The notes under the pieces: generated by a model
Database searches by the model: none
Seen by the model: the letters and a program-made list of their open reading frames with translations, nothing else
What the model was told of the DNA's origin: nothing
Position numbers and translations under genes: made by a program
Shown here: in pieces, positions 8,281 through 19,869 of the stretch
How the letters are laid out: each line of letters opens with the position of its first letter
How positions within the stretch are numbered: the stretch's first letter is position 1
Assembly (NCBI GenBank): GCA_020445945.1
Contig: JAGRFQ010000040.1
Location: forward strand, 1 to 33,160
Source of the DNA: Rhodocyclaceae bacterium
Lineage (GTDB): Bacteria; Pseudomonadota; Gammaproteobacteria; Burkholderiales; Rhodocyclaceae
DNA: 33,160 nt
Direction: 5' to 3'

Positions 8281-8897
8281 TCAAACGTATCTTCGGAGCG
8301 CTGCTGGCGGCGGCGCTGATCGGTCTGGGCAGCGTGGCAACGGCCGCGTCGGCGCCGGATGCGCTGGTCAAGTCGGTGATGGACGACGTGCTGGAAATCG
8401 TGCGCACCGACCCGGCGCTCAAGGCCGGCGACACGAGCCGCGCGGTGGAGCTGGTGGAAGAAAAGGTGCTGCCGCACTTCGACTTTCGCATCATGACCTC
8501 GCTGGCGGTCGGGCGGGACTGGCGTCAGGCGACGCCCGCCCAGAAGGAAAAGCTGGTTGCCGCGTTCCGCACCATGCTGGTCCGCCTTTACTCCAACGCG
8601 CTGACCCAGTATCGCGACCAGACCATCGACTTCAAGCCGCTGCGCGCCGGCGCCGCCGACACCGACGTGCTGGTACGCACCCAGGTGCTGCAGCCGGGCG
8701 CCAAGGCGGTCGACATCGACTACGCGCTCGAAAAGCAGGGCGAGGCGTGGAAGGTGTACGACGTGATCGTGGCCGGCGGGAGCCTGGTCACCAACTACCG
8801 CAACGATTTCCGCAACCAGATTCTCAGCGGCGGCATTGACGGGCTGATTGCGTCGCTCGAAGCCAAGAACGCCGAACTGGCGGGCGCGGCCAAGTGA
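8277..8897 (+). CDS. mlaC: Periplasmic phospholipid shuttle MlaC
   Basis: 206 aa with a Sec signal peptide (residues 1 to about 24, MIKRIFGALLAAALIGLGS...ATA). The mature part has the Tol_Tol_Ttg2/MlaC fold pattern: LVKSVMDDVLEIVRTD, VLPHFDFRIMTSLAVGRDWR, FRTMLVRLYSNALTQY and WKVYDVIVAGGSLVTNYRNDF. It carries phospholipid across the periplasm between MlaA and MlaD. It overlaps mlaA by 4 nt (ATGA) and mlaB by 4 nt (GTGA). Confidence 0.95.
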   Translation: MIKRIFGALLAAALIGLGSVATAASAPDALVKSVMDDVLEIVRTDPALKAGDTSRAVELVEEKVLPHFDFRIMTSLAVGRDWRQATPAQKEKLVAAFRTMLVRLYSNALTQYRDQTIDFKPLRAGAADTDVLVRTQVLQPGAKAVDIDYALEKQGEAWKVYDVIVAGGSLVTNYRNDFRNQILSGGIDGLIASLEAKNAELAGAAK

Positions 8898-9186
8898 CGC
8901 AACACACTCCGCCCGCTGCGGCCTGGCGTCCGGAAGGGCCGCTCACGCTGGCCACCGTCGCCGGCCTGCGCGCCGCCGCCTGTGCGCAGGTGCGCGACGG
9001 CGCTGCGGTGGACCTCTCGGCGGTGAGCGCGACCGACTCCGCCGCGCTGGCCTTGCTGCTGGAACTGTGCCGGGTGGCGCGCGCGCGCGGCGCGGCGCTG
9101 TCCATTGCCGGCATGCCGGCGGCACTGCACAGCCTGGCCGAACTCTACGACCTGACCGATCTGCTGGCCGACGCCGCCACGCTGCA

Positions 9187-9190
<4 letters not shown>
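8894..9190 (+). CDS. mlaB: STAS-domain protein MlaB
   Basis: 98 aa, GTG start overlapping the mlaC stop. A single STAS domain with AVDLSAVSATDSAALALLLELCRVARA, matching the conserved Ser/Thr-containing loop of MlaB, and the second half GAALSIAGMPAALHSLAELYDLTDLL. MlaB binds MlaF and is needed for its assembly and activity. The small size and position at the end of the mla block fit. Its stop overlaps the start of the next ABC ATPase by 4 nt. Confidence 0.9.
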
Positions 9191-10075
<885 letters not shown>

Positions 10076-10086
<11 letters not shown>

Positions 10087-10852
10087 AACTCACCCGCTGA
10101 CCGGCTTCAAGACCCTGCTCTACAAGGAGCTTCTGCGTTTCTGGAAGGTGTCCTTCCAGACCGTTGCCGCGCCGGTGCTCACCGCCGTGCTGTATCTGCT
10201 GATTTTCTCGCACGTGCTCGACCGCCACGTCACGGTGTATGGCAACGTGCCCTACACCGCCTTTCTGGTGCCGGGGCTGGTGATGATGTCGGTGCTGCAG
10301 AACGCCTTCGCCAACACCAGCTCGTCGCTGATCCAGAGCAAGATCACCGGCTCCATCGTGTTCGTGCTGCTGCCGCCGATCAGCTATCGCGCGTTCTACG
10401 CCGCCTATGTGCTGGCGGCGATCGGGCGCGGGCTGCTGGTTGGGGTCGGGGTCATCGTCGCCGCGCTGCCCTTTGTCGATCTGCCGCTGGCCGCGCCACT
10501 GTGGATTGCGGTGTTTGCGCTCGCCGGCGGTGCAATCCTCGCATCCTTCGGTATCATTGCCGGCATCTGGGCCGACAAGTTCGATCAGCTCGCGGCCTTC
10601 CAGAACTTTCTGATCATGCCGCTGACCATGCTCTCCGGTGTGTTCTATTCGATTCACTCCCTGCCCGCCGTGTGGCAGCAGGTGTCGCACCTGAACCCGT
10701 TCTTCTACATGATCGACGGCTTCCGGTACGGCTTTTTCGGCCAGTCCGACGTGTCGCCGTGGATCAGCCTGAGCGTTGTCTCGGCCTGTTTCGCGCTGCT
10801 CGCCGGGCTGACCCTGAACATGCTGGCGCGGGGCTACAAGCTGCGCGCCTGA
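10076..10852 (+). CDS. ABC-2 type transporter permease (YadH-like)
   Basis: 258 aa, ATG at 10076. An ABC-2 membrane protein with about six hydrophobic segments, for example AAPVLTAVLYLLIFSHVL, FLVPGLVMMSVLQNAFAN and FLIMPLTMLSGVFYSI. The last one, followed by HLNPFFYMIDGFRYGFFG, is the characteristic motif of YadH/NodJ-type permeases. It pairs with the ATPase encoded immediately upstream to form an exporter; the substrate is not evident. Confidence 0.92.
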
Positions 10853-10898
10853 GCCCCCGATTGAAGACGGCCGCGGATGCCGTCAGGAACACTGAACA

Positions 10899-11156
10899 AT
10901 GTTTGAAGCGACCGAAATCAAGCGCCTGATCGGCGAAAACCTGCCCTGCGAGTTCATCGAAATCCAGGGCGACGACGGTGTCCACTTCTCCGGCATCGTG
11001 GTCAGCGCGGCCTTTGCCGGCAAGCCCAAGGTGCGCCAGCACCAGGCGGTGTATGCCACCCTCGGCCCCTTGATGGGCAACGAGATCCACGCCCTGCAAT
11101 TGCAGACCTTCACGCCGGAAAAGTGGGCCGACGTGCGTCAGGAACTCGGGTTCTAA
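10899..11156 (+). CDS. BolA/IbaG-family protein
   Basis: 85 aa, ATG 10899 with AGGAA 9-14 nt upstream. The whole protein is one BolA fold; the conserved block is GVHFSGIVVSAAFAGKPKVR, and QHQAVYATLG and EIHALQLQTFTPEKW follow. BolA-like proteins bind monothiol glutaredoxins and [2Fe-2S] clusters. The position directly before murA matches E. coli ibaG (yrbA), which lies between mlaB and murA, so it is the IbaG type rather than BolA proper. A GC-rich hairpin (10866-10884, 6-bp stem, no T-run) lies just before its ribosome-binding site. Confidence 0.93.
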   Translation: MFEATEIKRLIGENLPCEFIEIQGDDGVHFSGIVVSAAFAGKPKVRQHQAVYATLGPLMGNEIHALQLQTFTPEKWADVRQELGF

Positions 11157-12419
<1,263 letters not shown>

Positions 12420-12430
12420 GCGCGCTCCGC

Positions 12431-12436
12431 TAGAAT
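12431..12436 (+). promoter_or_regulatory. Candidate -10 element upstream of hisG
   Basis: TAGAAT lies 33 nt before the hisG GTG in the 49-nt murA-hisG gap, in the context GCTAGAATCCCC. The same hexamer occurs upstream of mlaF and of the GAF-PilB gene. No clear -35 hexamer is seen at the right distance, so this is a weak call. Confidence 0.3.
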
Positions 12437-12468
12437 CCCCGATTGGAAGATTGACCAAGGAAAACGCT

Positions 12469-13113
12469 GTGTCCGGCATCACCATCGCCCTGTCGAAGGG
12501 GCGCATCTTCGAAGAGACGCTACCGCTGCTGGCGGCGGCCGGCATCACCCCGACCGACGACCCGGAGAAGTCGCGCAAGCTCATCATCGGCACCAACCGC
12601 CCGGACGTGCGGCTGGTGATCGTGCGCGCCACCGACACCCCGACCTACGTGCAGTACGGCGCGGCCGACATGGGCATCGCCGGCAAGGACGTGCTGATCG
12701 AACACGGCGGGGTCGGGCTGTACCAGCCGCTCGACCTGAACATCGCGCGCTGCCGCCTGTGCGTGGCGGTGCCCGAGGGCTTTGATTACGCCGCGGCGAC
12801 CCAGCCCGGCGGGCGCATCCGGATCGCCACCAAATACGTCGGCGCGGCGCGCCAGCACTTTGCCGCCAAGGGCGTGCACGTCGACCTGATCAAGCTCTAC
12901 GGCTCGATGGAGCTGGCGCCGCTGGTCGGGCTGTCGGATGCCATCGTCGATCTGGTGTCGACCGGCGGCACGCTGCGCGCCAACAAGCTCGAAGCGGTCG
13001 AAGACATCATGGAAATCAGCTCGCGGCTGGTGGTCAATCAGGCCGCGCTCAAGGTCAAGCGCGAGCTGCTGCAGCCGGTGATCGAAGCCTTTGCCGGGGC
13101 GGTGACGCCATGA
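12469..13113 (+). CDS. hisG: ATP phosphoribosyltransferase, short form (HisG)
   Basis: 214 aa from the GTG at 12469 ([21 protein letters not shown]), supported by AAGGA 8 nt upstream; an upstream in-frame ATG at 12355 lies inside murA. It catalyses the first step of histidine synthesis, ATP + PRPP to PR-ATP. The PRPP-binding region is [15 protein letters not shown]. The length of about 210 aa and absence of the C-terminal ACT-like regulatory domain mark the short form, which needs HisZ as a regulatory partner. hisZ is not in the window. The stop overlaps hisD by 4 nt. Confidence 0.95.
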   Translation: MSGITIALSKGRIFEETLPLLAAAGITPTDDPEKSRKLIIGTNRPDVRLVIVRATDTPTYVQYGAADMGIAGKDVLIEHGGVGLYQPLDLNIARCRLCVAVPEGFDYAAATQPGGRIRIATKYVGAARQHFAAKGVHVDLIKLYGSMELAPLVGLSDAIVDLVSTGGTLRANKLEAVEDIMEISSRLVVNQAALKVKRELLQPVIEAFAGAVTP

Positions 13114-14417
13114 GCGCCGCGCTGATCCGTCGCCTCGATGCCGCGGCGTCCGACTTCCTCGCCACGCTCGACGCCTTGCTCGCCTTCGAGAGCGGTACCG
13201 ACGCGCAGATCGAAAGCGCAGTTACCGACATCCTCGCCGCGGTGCGCGCCGACGGCGACGCGGCGGTGATCGACTGCACCCGCCGTTTCGACCGCCTTGA
13301 CGCGCTCGACATGGCGGCGCTCGAGCTCCCGCGCCAGGCCCTCCACAACGCGCTCGCCAGTCTGCCCGAAGCGCAGCGCGCGGCGCTGCACGTGGCGGCC
13401 GGGCGGGTCGAGGCCTATCACCGCCGGCAGATCGCCGAGTCGTGGGAATACACCGAAGCCGACGGCACCCGCCTCGGCCAGATCGTGACCCCGCTCGACC
13501 GCGTCGGGCTGTACGTGCCGGGCGGGCGGGCGGCCTACCCCAGTTCGGTGCTGATGAACGCCATCCCGGCCAAGGTCGCCGGCGTCGGCGAGCTGATCAT
13601 GGTGGTGCCCACGCCGGACGGCGAGCGCAATCCGCTGGTGCTCGCCGCGGCCGCGATCACCGGCGTCGACCGCGTGTTCACCATCGGCGGCGCGCAGGCC
13701 GTGGCCGCGCTGGCGTACGGCACGCAGACCATCCCGCAGGTCGACAAGATCGTCGGCCCCGGCAACGCCTACGTCGCCGCCGCCAAGCGCCGCGTGTTCG
13801 GCACGGTCGGCATCGACATGGTCGCCGGCCCGTCCGAAGTGCTGGTCATCTCCGACGGCAGCGGCAATCCGGACTGGGTGGCGATGGACCTCTTCGCCCA
13901 GGCCGAGCACGACGAGCTCGCGCAGTCGATTTTGCTGTGCACCGACGCCGCCTTCATCGACGCCGTGGCCGCCTCCATCGCCAAACTGCTGCCCGAGATG
14001 CCGCGCCGCCAGACCATCGCCGCCTCGCTGGCCAATCGCGGCGCGCTGATCAAGGTCGCCGATCTCGATCAGGCCTGCGACATCGCCAACCGTATCGCGC
14101 CGGAGCATCTCGAACTTTCGATGGAAAACGCCGACGCGTGGGTTGGCAAAATCCGCCACGCCGGCGCGATCTTTGTCGGCCACTGGTCGGTCGAGGCGCT
14201 GGGCGACTACTGCGCCGGCCCGAACCACGTGCTGCCCACCATGCGCAGCGCGCGTTTCTCCTCGCCGCTGGGGGTGTATGACTTCCAGAAGCGCACCAGC
14301 CTGATCCATGTTTCCGAAGCCGGCGCGCAGACGCTCGGCCCGGTGGCGGCGGTGCTGGCCGAGGGCGAGGGGCTGCAGGCCCACGCGCGCTCGGCGACGT
14401 ACCGGGTGAAACGTTGA
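13110..14417 (+). CDS. hisD: Histidinol dehydrogenase HisD
   Basis: 435 aa. It catalyses the last two steps of histidine synthesis, a zinc- and NAD-dependent four-electron oxidation of histidinol. Conserved blocks are [50 protein letters not shown], the zinc/catalytic segment [11 protein letters not shown], and near the end [20 protein letters not shown]. Length is normal. It overlaps hisG by 4 nt and is followed by a terminator rather than by another co-directional his gene. Confidence 0.97.
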   Translation: MSAALIRRLDAAASDFLATLDALLAFESGTDAQIESAVTDILAAVRADGDAAVIDCTRRFDRLDALDMAALELPRQALHNALASLPEAQRAALHVAAGRVEAYHRRQIAESWEYTEADGTRLGQIVTPLDRVGLYVPGGRAAYPSSVLMNAIPAKVAGVGELIMVVPTPDGERNPLVLAAAAITGVDRVFTIGGAQAVAALAYGTQTIPQVDKIVGPGNAYVAAAKRRVFGTVGIDMVAGPSEVLVISDGSGNPDWVAMDLFAQAEHDELAQSILLCTDAAFIDAVAASIAKLLPEMPRRQTIAASLANRGALIKVADLDQACDIANRIAPEHLELSMENADAWVGKIRHAGAIFVGHWSVEALGDYCAGPNHVLPTMRSARFSSPLGVYDFQKRTSLIHVSEAGAQTLGPVAAVLAEGEGLQAHARSATYRVKR

Positions 14418-14435
14418 GGCGATCGGGGGTGCTGC

Positions 14436-14466
14436 AAAAATGGCTGCCGGGTGGCAGCCATTTTTT
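14436..14466. terminator. Bidirectional intrinsic terminator between hisD and hisC
   Basis: A 13-bp perfect stem (14436-14448 with 14453-14465) and a GGGT loop. The A-run on the left arm and T-run on the right arm (through 14466) make it work for both strands. It ends hisGD transcription from the left and hisC transcription from the right. Confidence 0.92.
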
Positions 14467-14468
14467 GT

Positions 14469-15524
14469 TTACACGATCGCTTTCAGCGCGTCGACCAACT
14501 GCCGGCACTCCTCGTCGGTGCCGATGGTGATGCGCAGAAAGTCCTCGATGCGCGGCTGGCGGAAGTGGCGCACGATGATTGCGCGCGCGCGCAGCGCCGC
14601 CGCCAGATCCGCGCCGGCGTGCGCCGGGTGGCGGGCGAAGATGAAGTTGGCGGCCGAGGGTGGCACCTCGAAACCCAGCCCGGTCAGCGCGGCGCGGAGC
14701 GCCTCGCGGGTGGCGATGACCTTGGCGCAGCTGCTGCGAAAGTGCGCTTCGTCGGCGACCGAGGCGATCGCGCCGGCCTGCGCGGGGCGGCCGAGGGGGT
14801 AGGAGTTGAAGCTGTTCTTGATCCGCTCCAGCCCTTCGATCAGCGCCGGATGGCCAAGCGCGTAGCCGACCCGCAGCCCGGCCAGCGCGCGCGATTTGGA
14901 GAAGGTGCGGGTCACCAGCAGGTTCGGGTGGCGGGCGATCAGCGCCACTGCGCTGTCGCCGCCGTAGTCGATGTAGGCCTCGTCGACGAGCACCGGAATG
15001 CCCGCTTGCGCGTCGAGCAGGCGGGCGATGTCGGCGGTGGGTAGCAGGCAGCCGGTGGGCGCGTTGGGGTTGGGGAAGATGATCGCGCCGGCGGCGCCGG
15101 TGTAGTCGTCGAGGTCGATGCCGAACTGCGCGTCGAGCGGCACTGCGCGAAACGCCACGTCGTAGAGCCCGCAATACACCGGGTAGAAGCTGTAGGTGAT
15201 GTCAGGAAAGAGCAGCGGCGCGTCGTGCTTGAGCAGGCCGGCGAAGGCGTGGGCCAGCACTTCGTCCGAGCCGTTGCCGACGAACACCTGGTCGGGCGCG
15301 AGGCCGTGGTAGTCGGCCAGCGTGCGCTTGAGCGCGTCGGCGTTGGGGTCGGGGTAGCGGCGCAGGTCGTTGCCGGCGGCCGCGGCGACGGCGGCAATGG
15401 CCAGCGGCGAGGGGCCGTAGGGGCTTTCGTTGGTGTTGAGCTTGACCAGCTTGTCCATCTTCGGCTGCTCGCCCGGCACGTAGGGGGTCAGACGATGAAC
15501 GAGGTCGCTCCAGAACTGGCTCAT
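14469..15524 (-). CDS. hisC: Histidinol-phosphate aminotransferase HisC, inverted relative to the his operon
   Basis: 351 aa, minus strand from ATG 15524 ([20 protein letters not shown]). The frame is open far upstream opposite hisB, but homology begins here. A PLP-dependent class I/II aminotransferase converting imidazole-acetol phosphate to histidinol phosphate. Motifs: [44 protein letters not shown], and the PLP lysine in [20 protein letters not shown]. All are intact and the length is normal, so the gene looks functional. It is convergent with hisD and divergent from hisB, unlike the other his genes here. Confidence 0.95.
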   Translation of the reverse strand: MSQFWSDLVHRLTPYVPGEQPKMDKLVKLNTNESPYGPSPLAIAAVAAAAGNDLRRYPDPNADALKRTLADYHGLAPDQVFVGNGSDEVLAHAFAGLLKHDAPLLFPDITYSFYPVYCGLYDVAFRAVPLDAQFGIDLDDYTGAAGAIIFPNPNAPTGCLLPTADIARLLDAQAGIPVLVDEAYIDYGGDSAVALIARHPNLLVTRTFSKSRALAGLRVGYALGHPALIEGLERIKNSFNSYPLGRPAQAGAIASVADEAHFRSSCAKVIATREALRAALTGLGFEVPPSAANFIFARHPAHAGADLAAALRARAIIVRHFRQPRIEDFLRITIGTDEECRQLVDALKAIV

Positions 15525-15571
15525 GACGCGGTTTTCTTCCGTTGCGAAACAGACTATGCGGGAGCCGGCGA

Positions 15572-15580
15572 TGGTATCAT
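15572..15580 (+). promoter_or_regulatory. Candidate extended -10 promoter for hisB
   Basis: TGGTATCAT fits an extended -10 (TGn plus TATCAT) 56 nt before the hisB ATG, in the 111-nt gap between the divergent hisC and hisB. No good -35 is seen. A promoter here is expected because hisC inversion and the terminator cut hisBHAFIE off from the hisG promoter. Confidence 0.4.
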
Positions 15581-15635
15581 GGCGCTTCTCATCACCAGCA
15601 CTGGCCGGGCCTGTGGCGCCACGGCGGCAATCATC

Positions 15636-16223
15636 ATGCGGCAAGCGGACGTTACGCGAAATACCCTTGAAACGAAGATCACGGTCGCGCTTGATCTGGA
15701 CGGGACGGGGGTCGCCTCGCTCGACAGCGGCGTGCCCTTCCTCGACCACATGCTCGACCAGATTGCGCGCCACGGGATGGTGGACCTGACCGTCAAGGCC
15801 GACGGCGATACCCACATCGACGATCACCACACCGTCGAGGATGTTGGCATCACGCTGGGGCAGGCGTTTGCCAAGGTGCTTGGCGACAAGAAAGGGCTGC
15901 GCCGCTACGGCCATGCCTACGTGCCGCTCGACGAGGCGCTCTCGCGGGTGGTGGTGGACTTCTCCGGTCGCCCCGGGCTGCACTATTTTGTCGACTACAC
16001 GCGGGCCCGCATCGGCGATTTCGATGTCGATCTGGTGCGCGAGTTCTTTCAGGGTTTCGTCAATCACGCCGGCGTGAGTCTGCACATCGACAACCTGCGC
16101 GGCGACAACGCGCATCACCAGTGCGAAACCATCTTCAAGGCTTTCGGCCGCGCCCTGCGCATGGCGGCGGAAGTCGATCCGCGCGCCACCGGCGTGGTGC
16201 CATCGACCAAGGGTTCGCTCTGA
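15636..16223 (+). CDS. hisB: Imidazoleglycerol-phosphate dehydratase HisB
   Basis: 195 aa from the ATG at 15636 ([21 protein letters not shown]), the usual HisB start; earlier in-frame codons are antisense to hisC. Monofunctional dehydratase without the E. coli phosphatase domain. Metal-binding motifs: [48 protein letters not shown]. The length is typical. Leads the hisB-H-A-F-I-E run. Confidence 0.97.
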   Translation: MRQADVTRNTLETKITVALDLDGTGVASLDSGVPFLDHMLDQIARHGMVDLTVKADGDTHIDDHHTVEDVGITLGQAFAKVLGDKKGLRRYGHAYVPLDEALSRVVVDFSGRPGLHYFVDYTRARIGDFDVDLVREFFQGFVNHAGVSLHIDNLRGDNAHHQCETIFKAFGRALRMAAEVDPRATGVVPSTKGSL

Positions 16224-16278
16224 TCCGGGTGACCTCAGCCAACCTGTCAGCAACTATGAACAAGCAAGTGAGCGCCTC

Positions 16279-16917
16279 ATGATTGATGTGGCCGTGATCG
16301 ACTATGGCATGGGTAACCTGCGTTCGGTCGAAAAAGCCATCGAGCATGTCGCCGGCGGGGCCCGCGTGGCGGTGACAGACGACCCGTCCGTGGTGGCCGA
16401 TGCCCGCCGGGTGGTGTTTCCGGGGCAGGGGGCGATGCCCGACTGCATGGCCCAGCTCGACGACCGCGGTCTGCGCGAGGCGGTGCTCAAGGCCGCCGCG
16501 AGCAAGCCGTTTCTGGGGATCTGCATCGGCCAGCAGATGCTCTTCGACCTCAGCGAAGAGGGCAATATTCCGTGCCTCAAGATATTCCCCGGGCATGTGC
16601 GCCGTTTCCCCGAGGCGCAGATGGTTGCCGCCGATGGTGTGCGCCTGAAGGTGCCCCACATGGGCTGGAACGAGGTGTGGCACCACGGCGACCATCCGCT
16701 GTGGGCGGGTATCCCCGACGGCGACCGCTTCTATTTCGTGCATAGCTATTTTGTCGATCCGGTCGACACCGCGGTGTGTGCGGCGCATACCGACTATGGC
16801 CTGCGCTTTACCAGTGCCGTTGCGCGGGATAACATTTTCGCAGTGCAGTTCCATCCCGAGAAGAGTGCCCGGGCAGGATTGCAACTGCTGACCAACTTCA
16901 TTGCCTGGACGCCGTAG
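16279..16917 (+). CDS. hisH: Imidazole glycerol phosphate synthase glutaminase subunit HisH
   Basis: 212 aa. A class I glutamine amidotransferase that supplies ammonia to HisF. The catalytic triad is C82 (FLGICIGQQMLF), H192 and E194 (VQFHPEKS). The oxyanion region VFPGQGAMPDCM is conserved. The nucleophile elbow reads GICIGQQ rather than the commoner GICLGMQ, a conservative change. Located 55 nt after hisB. Confidence 0.96.
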   Translation: MIDVAVIDYGMGNLRSVEKAIEHVAGGARVAVTDDPSVVADARRVVFPGQGAMPDCMAQLDDRGLREAVLKAAASKPFLGICIGQQMLFDLSEEGNIPCLKIFPGHVRRFPEAQMVAADGVRLKVPHMGWNEVWHHGDHPLWAGIPDGDRFYFVHSYFVDPVDTAVCAAHTDYGLRFTSAVARDNIFAVQFHPEKSARAGLQLLTNFIAWTP

Positions 16918-16968
16918 GCGGTTGCCGGGCGTCATTTCTCCTTTTCCGGTGTTATAGCGATCTCGCGT

Positions 16969-17709
16969 ATGTTGCTCATTCCTGCCATCGACCTCAAGGA
17001 CGGTCACTGCGTCCGGCTCAAGCAAGGTGAAATGGACGATGCCACCGTGTTCTCCGAAGATCCGGCCGCGATGGCGCGCCACTGGATCGAGCAGGGCGCG
17101 CGGCGTTTGCACTTGGTTGACCTGAACGGTGCCTTCGCCGGAAAACCGGTCAATGAGTCGGCGATCAAGTCCATCATCCAGGCCGTCGGCGATGATATTC
17201 CGGTGCAGCTTGGGGGCGGCATCCGCGACCTCGACACCATCGCACGCTACCTCGATGACGGCATCACCTACGTCATCATCGGCACCGCCGCGGTGAAAAA
17301 CCCCGGCTTCCTGCAGGATGCCTGCAGTGCTTTTCCGGGGCACATCATCGTCGGGCTCGACGCCAAGGATGGCAAGGTGGCGGTTGATGGCTGGTCGAAA
17401 ATGACCGGCCACGACGTGGTCGACCTGGCAAAGAAATACGAGGACTACGGTGTTGAAGGCGTGATCTACACCGACATCGGCCGCGACGGCATGCTCTCGG
17501 GCGTGAATGTCGACGCCACGGTGCGGCTGGCCCAGGCGCTGCTGGTGCCGGTGATTGCCAGCGGCGGGATCGCCAATCTGAAGGACATCGAGGCCTTGTG
17601 CGCGGTGGAAAGTGAGGGGGTGTTCGGGGCGATTACCGGGCGCGCCATCTACGAGGGCACGCTCGACTTCAAGGCTGCGCAGGCGCGCGCCGACGCTCTT
17701 TCGGACTGA
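16969..17709 (+). CDS. hisA: ProFAR isomerase HisA
   Basis: 246 aa TIM-barrel enzyme opening the ribose of ProFAR (fourth histidine step). It begins [20 protein letters not shown], where the Asp of AIDLK is catalytic. The second half mirrors the first, with [12 protein letters not shown] and [15 protein letters not shown] as the phosphate-binding loops. The length is normal. It starts 51 nt after hisH. Confidence 0.97.
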   Translation: MLLIPAIDLKDGHCVRLKQGEMDDATVFSEDPAAMARHWIEQGARRLHLVDLNGAFAGKPVNESAIKSIIQAVGDDIPVQLGGGIRDLDTIARYLDDGITYVIIGTAAVKNPGFLQDACSAFPGHIIVGLDAKDGKVAVDGWSKMTGHDVVDLAKKYEDYGVEGVIYTDIGRDGMLSGVNVDATVRLAQALLVPVIASGGIANLKDIEALCAVESEGVFGAITGRAIYEGTLDFKAAQARADALSD

Positions 17710-17713
17710 ACGG

Positions 17714-18472
17714 ATGCTGGCAAAGCGGATCATCCCCTGCCTGGATGTCAGCGCGGGGCGTGTCGTCAAAGGGGTGAACTTTGTCGAACTGCGCGACGCC
17801 GGCGACCCGGTGGAAGTGGCCCGTCGCTACGACGAGCAGGGCGCCGACGAGATCACCTTTCTCGACATCACCGCCAGTTCCGACGATCGCGACATCATTT
17901 TGCACGTGGTCGAACAGGTTGCTGAGCAGGTGTTCATTCCGCTGACCGTCGGCGGGGGCGTGCGCACGGTGGCCGATGTGCGCCGCCTGCTCAATGCCGG
18001 TGCCGACAAGGTGAGCATCAATACCGCGGCGGTCGACAATCCCGAGATCGTCGCCGAGGCCAGCAGCAAGGTCGGCAGCCAGTGCATCGTGGTGGCCATC
18101 GACGCCAAGCAGACCGCGCCCGGCAAGTGGGAAGTGTTTACCCACGGTGGGCGGCGCAATACCGGTATCGACGCCGTCGAGTGGGCGCAGCGCGTCGCCT
18201 ATCTGGGAGCCGGTGAGTTGCTGCTGACCAGCATGGACCGCGATGGCACCAAGAACGGTTTCGACCTCGGTCTGACCCGCGCCATTTCGGATGCGGTGCG
18301 CATCCCGATCATCGCCAGCGGTGGCGTGGGCACGCTTGAACACCTCGCTGCCGGGGTGACCGAGGGCCGCGCAGACGCCGTGCTGGCGGCCAGCATTTTC
18401 CATTTCGGCCAACACACCGTGCATGAAGCCAAGACCTTCATGCGCGCGCGAGGCATCGAGGTGCGATTGTGA
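17714..18472 (+). CDS. hisF: Imidazole glycerol phosphate synthase cyclase subunit HisF
   Basis: 252 aa from ATG 17714 ([20 protein letters not shown]), 4 nt after hisA; the longer open frame runs into hisA and is not used. TIM barrel cyclase that joins ammonia from HisH to PRFAR, making IGP and AICAR. Catalytic Asp residues are D11 (PCLDV) and the one in VVAIDAKQ. Phosphate loops are [16 protein letters not shown] and [13 protein letters not shown]. The stop overlaps hisI by 4 nt. Confidence 0.97.
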   Translation: MLAKRIIPCLDVSAGRVVKGVNFVELRDAGDPVEVARRYDEQGADEITFLDITASSDDRDIILHVVEQVAEQVFIPLTVGGGVRTVADVRRLLNAGADKVSINTAAVDNPEIVAEASSKVGSQCIVVAIDAKQTAPGKWEVFTHGGRRNTGIDAVEWAQRVAYLGAGELLLTSMDRDGTKNGFDLGLTRAISDAVRIPIIASGGVGTLEHLAAGVTEGRADAVLAASIFHFGQHTVHEAKTFMRARGIEVRL

Positions 18473-18867
18473 CGACGCTGCCGGTCCGCTGGCTGAATGA
18501 AGTGCAGTGGGACGATCAGGGCCTCGTGCCGGTGATCGCCCAGGACGCCCATACCAGCGAAGTGCTGATGTTCGCGTGGATGAACCGCGAGGCGCTCGCG
18601 CTCACCGCCGAGCGTGGCGAGGCCGTGTATTGGTCGCGGTCGCGGCGCAAGCTGTGGCACAAGGGCGAGGCGTCCGGGCACACCCAGAAAGTGCTCGAAA
18701 TCCGCATCGACTGTGACAATGACGTGATTTTGTTGAAAATCGAGCAGACCGGCGGCATCGCCTGTCACACCGGACGCCGAAGCTGTTTCTTCCAGCGTCG
18801 CGCGGCTGACGGCGAGTGGGAGGCCGTCGATCCGGTGATCAAAGACCCCAAGGAGATATATTCGTGA
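18469..18867 (+). CDS. hisI: Phosphoribosyl-AMP cyclohydrolase HisI
   Basis: 132 aa, GTG start overlapping the hisF stop. Opens the adenine ring of PR-AMP (third histidine step). Conserved: [30 protein letters not shown] and the metal site IDCDND...[10 protein letters not shown]. It is a stand-alone HisI, not fused to HisE as in enterobacteria. The stop overlaps the hisE start by 4 nt. Confidence 0.96.
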   Translation: MTTLPVRWLNEVQWDDQGLVPVIAQDAHTSEVLMFAWMNREALALTAERGEAVYWSRSRRKLWHKGEASGHTQKVLEIRIDCDNDVILLKIEQTGGIACHTGRRSCFFQRRAADGEWEAVDPVIKDPKEIYS

Positions 18868-19190
18868 TCGATATTGAAGTCCTGCACCGCGTTGCGGCAA
18901 CGCTTGCCGAGCGCAAGGCCGCGGATCCCGATGCGTCCTACGTGTCCAGCCTCTACGCCAAGGGCACCGACGCGATCTGCAAGAAGGTGGCCGAGGAAGG
19001 CGCCGAAACCATCATGGCCGCCAAGGACGGCAATCGCCTGCATCTGGTATGGGAAGTCACGGACGTGTGGTTTCACACCATGATCTTGTTGGCTCACTTC
19101 GGCCTGACGGTCGACGATGTGCTGGCTGAGTTTCGTCGGCGTGAAGGCGTCTCCGGGATCGACGAGAAAAAATCACGTACCGCAGGGTAA
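18864..19190 (+). CDS. hisE: Phosphoribosyl-ATP pyrophosphatase HisE
   Basis: 108 aa from the GTG at 18864 ([17 protein letters not shown]), backed by a strong AAGGAG at 18850-18855; an earlier in-frame start inside hisI is not needed. It is a MazG-like all-alpha pyrophosphatase, second histidine step. The catalytic block is [17 protein letters not shown], followed by [18 protein letters not shown]. It is the last his gene of this run, with the HIT gene 9 nt later. Confidence 0.95.
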   Translation: MIDIEVLHRVAATLAERKAADPDASYVSSLYAKGTDAICKKVAEEGAETIMAAKDGNRLHLVWEVTDVWFHTMILLAHFGLTVDDVLAEFRRREGVSGIDEKKSRTAG

Positions 19191-19199
19191 ACCGCGCTT

Positions 19200-19547
19200 A
19201 TGTCCGAGTGTATTTTCTGCAAAATTGTGGCGGGTGAGATCCCGGCAAAGAAGGTGTTCGAGGACGACGATCTGATCGTCTTCCACGACATCAATCCGGT
19301 CGCACCGGTGCATCTGCTGGCCATCCCCAAGAAACACATCGCGTCGCTGGCCACCGCCACTGCAGACGATGCACTGGTGATGGGTAAATTGCTGCAGACG
19401 GGGTCTCAGCTGGCGATCGAGCAGGGGTGTGCCGACGGTTTCCGCACCCTGATCAACACCGGCAGGGTCGGGCGGCAGGAGGTGTATCATCTCCACGTCC
19501 ATTTCGTCGGCGGGCCGGACGTCCTGCCGCCAATGTTGAAGCGCTGA
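19200..19547 (+). CDS. hinT: HIT-family purine nucleoside phosphoramidase
   Basis: 115 aa. The histidine triad HLHVHFVGG near the C-terminus and the N-terminal CIFCKIVAGEIPAKKVFEDD identify an HinT-like HIT protein that hydrolyses nucleoside phosphoramidates. Cys4 and Cys7 are the usual metal-type pair of bacterial HinT. Located between hisE and tatA, a common betaproteobacterial arrangement. Confidence 0.95.
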   Translation: MSECIFCKIVAGEIPAKKVFEDDDLIVFHDINPVAPVHLLAIPKKHIASLATATADDALVMGKLLQTGSQLAIEQGCADGFRTLINTGRVGRQEVYHLHVHFVGGPDVLPPMLKR

Positions 19548-19565
19548 GGCGCTCAGGAGTTACCC

Positions 19566-19790
19566 ATGGGTTCATTCAGTATCTGGCACTGGCTGATCGT
19601 GCTGGTCATCGTGATGTTGGTGTTCGGCACCAAGAAGCTGCGCAACGTCGGGCAGGATCTCGGCGGTGCCGTCAAAGGTTTCAAGGAAGGCATGAAAGAG
19701 GCGGAGGGCACGCCCGATGCTGGCAAAACCGAACAGATCGATGGCAAGACGATCAACGCCGAAGCCAAGGAAAAGGTCAATAATTCCTGA
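19566..19790 (+). CDS. tatA: Twin-arginine translocase subunit TatA
   Basis: 74 aa, ATG 19566 with AGGAG 7-11 nt upstream. A short N-terminal membrane helix ([16 protein letters not shown]) is followed by the hinge [26 protein letters not shown], the conserved TatA amphipathic helix, and a polar tail. TatA polymerises to make the pore for folded Tat substrates. Confidence 0.96.
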   Translation: MGSFSIWHWLIVLVIVMLVFGTKKLRNVGQDLGGAVKGFKEGMKEAEGTPDAGKTEQIDGKTINAEAKEKVNNS

Positions 19791-19869
19791 GCCTTGCGGC
19801 CTGTCTTCGGCGCGCGCGTTGTTGCCGTCCGGCGTTTCTTTGTCTGCTCCATTACTGATCGGCTGAAGC

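Noticed and set aside
13038..14384. 448-codon minus-strand frame opposite hisD
   Set aside because: Antisense shadow; hisD is complete with all its motifs.
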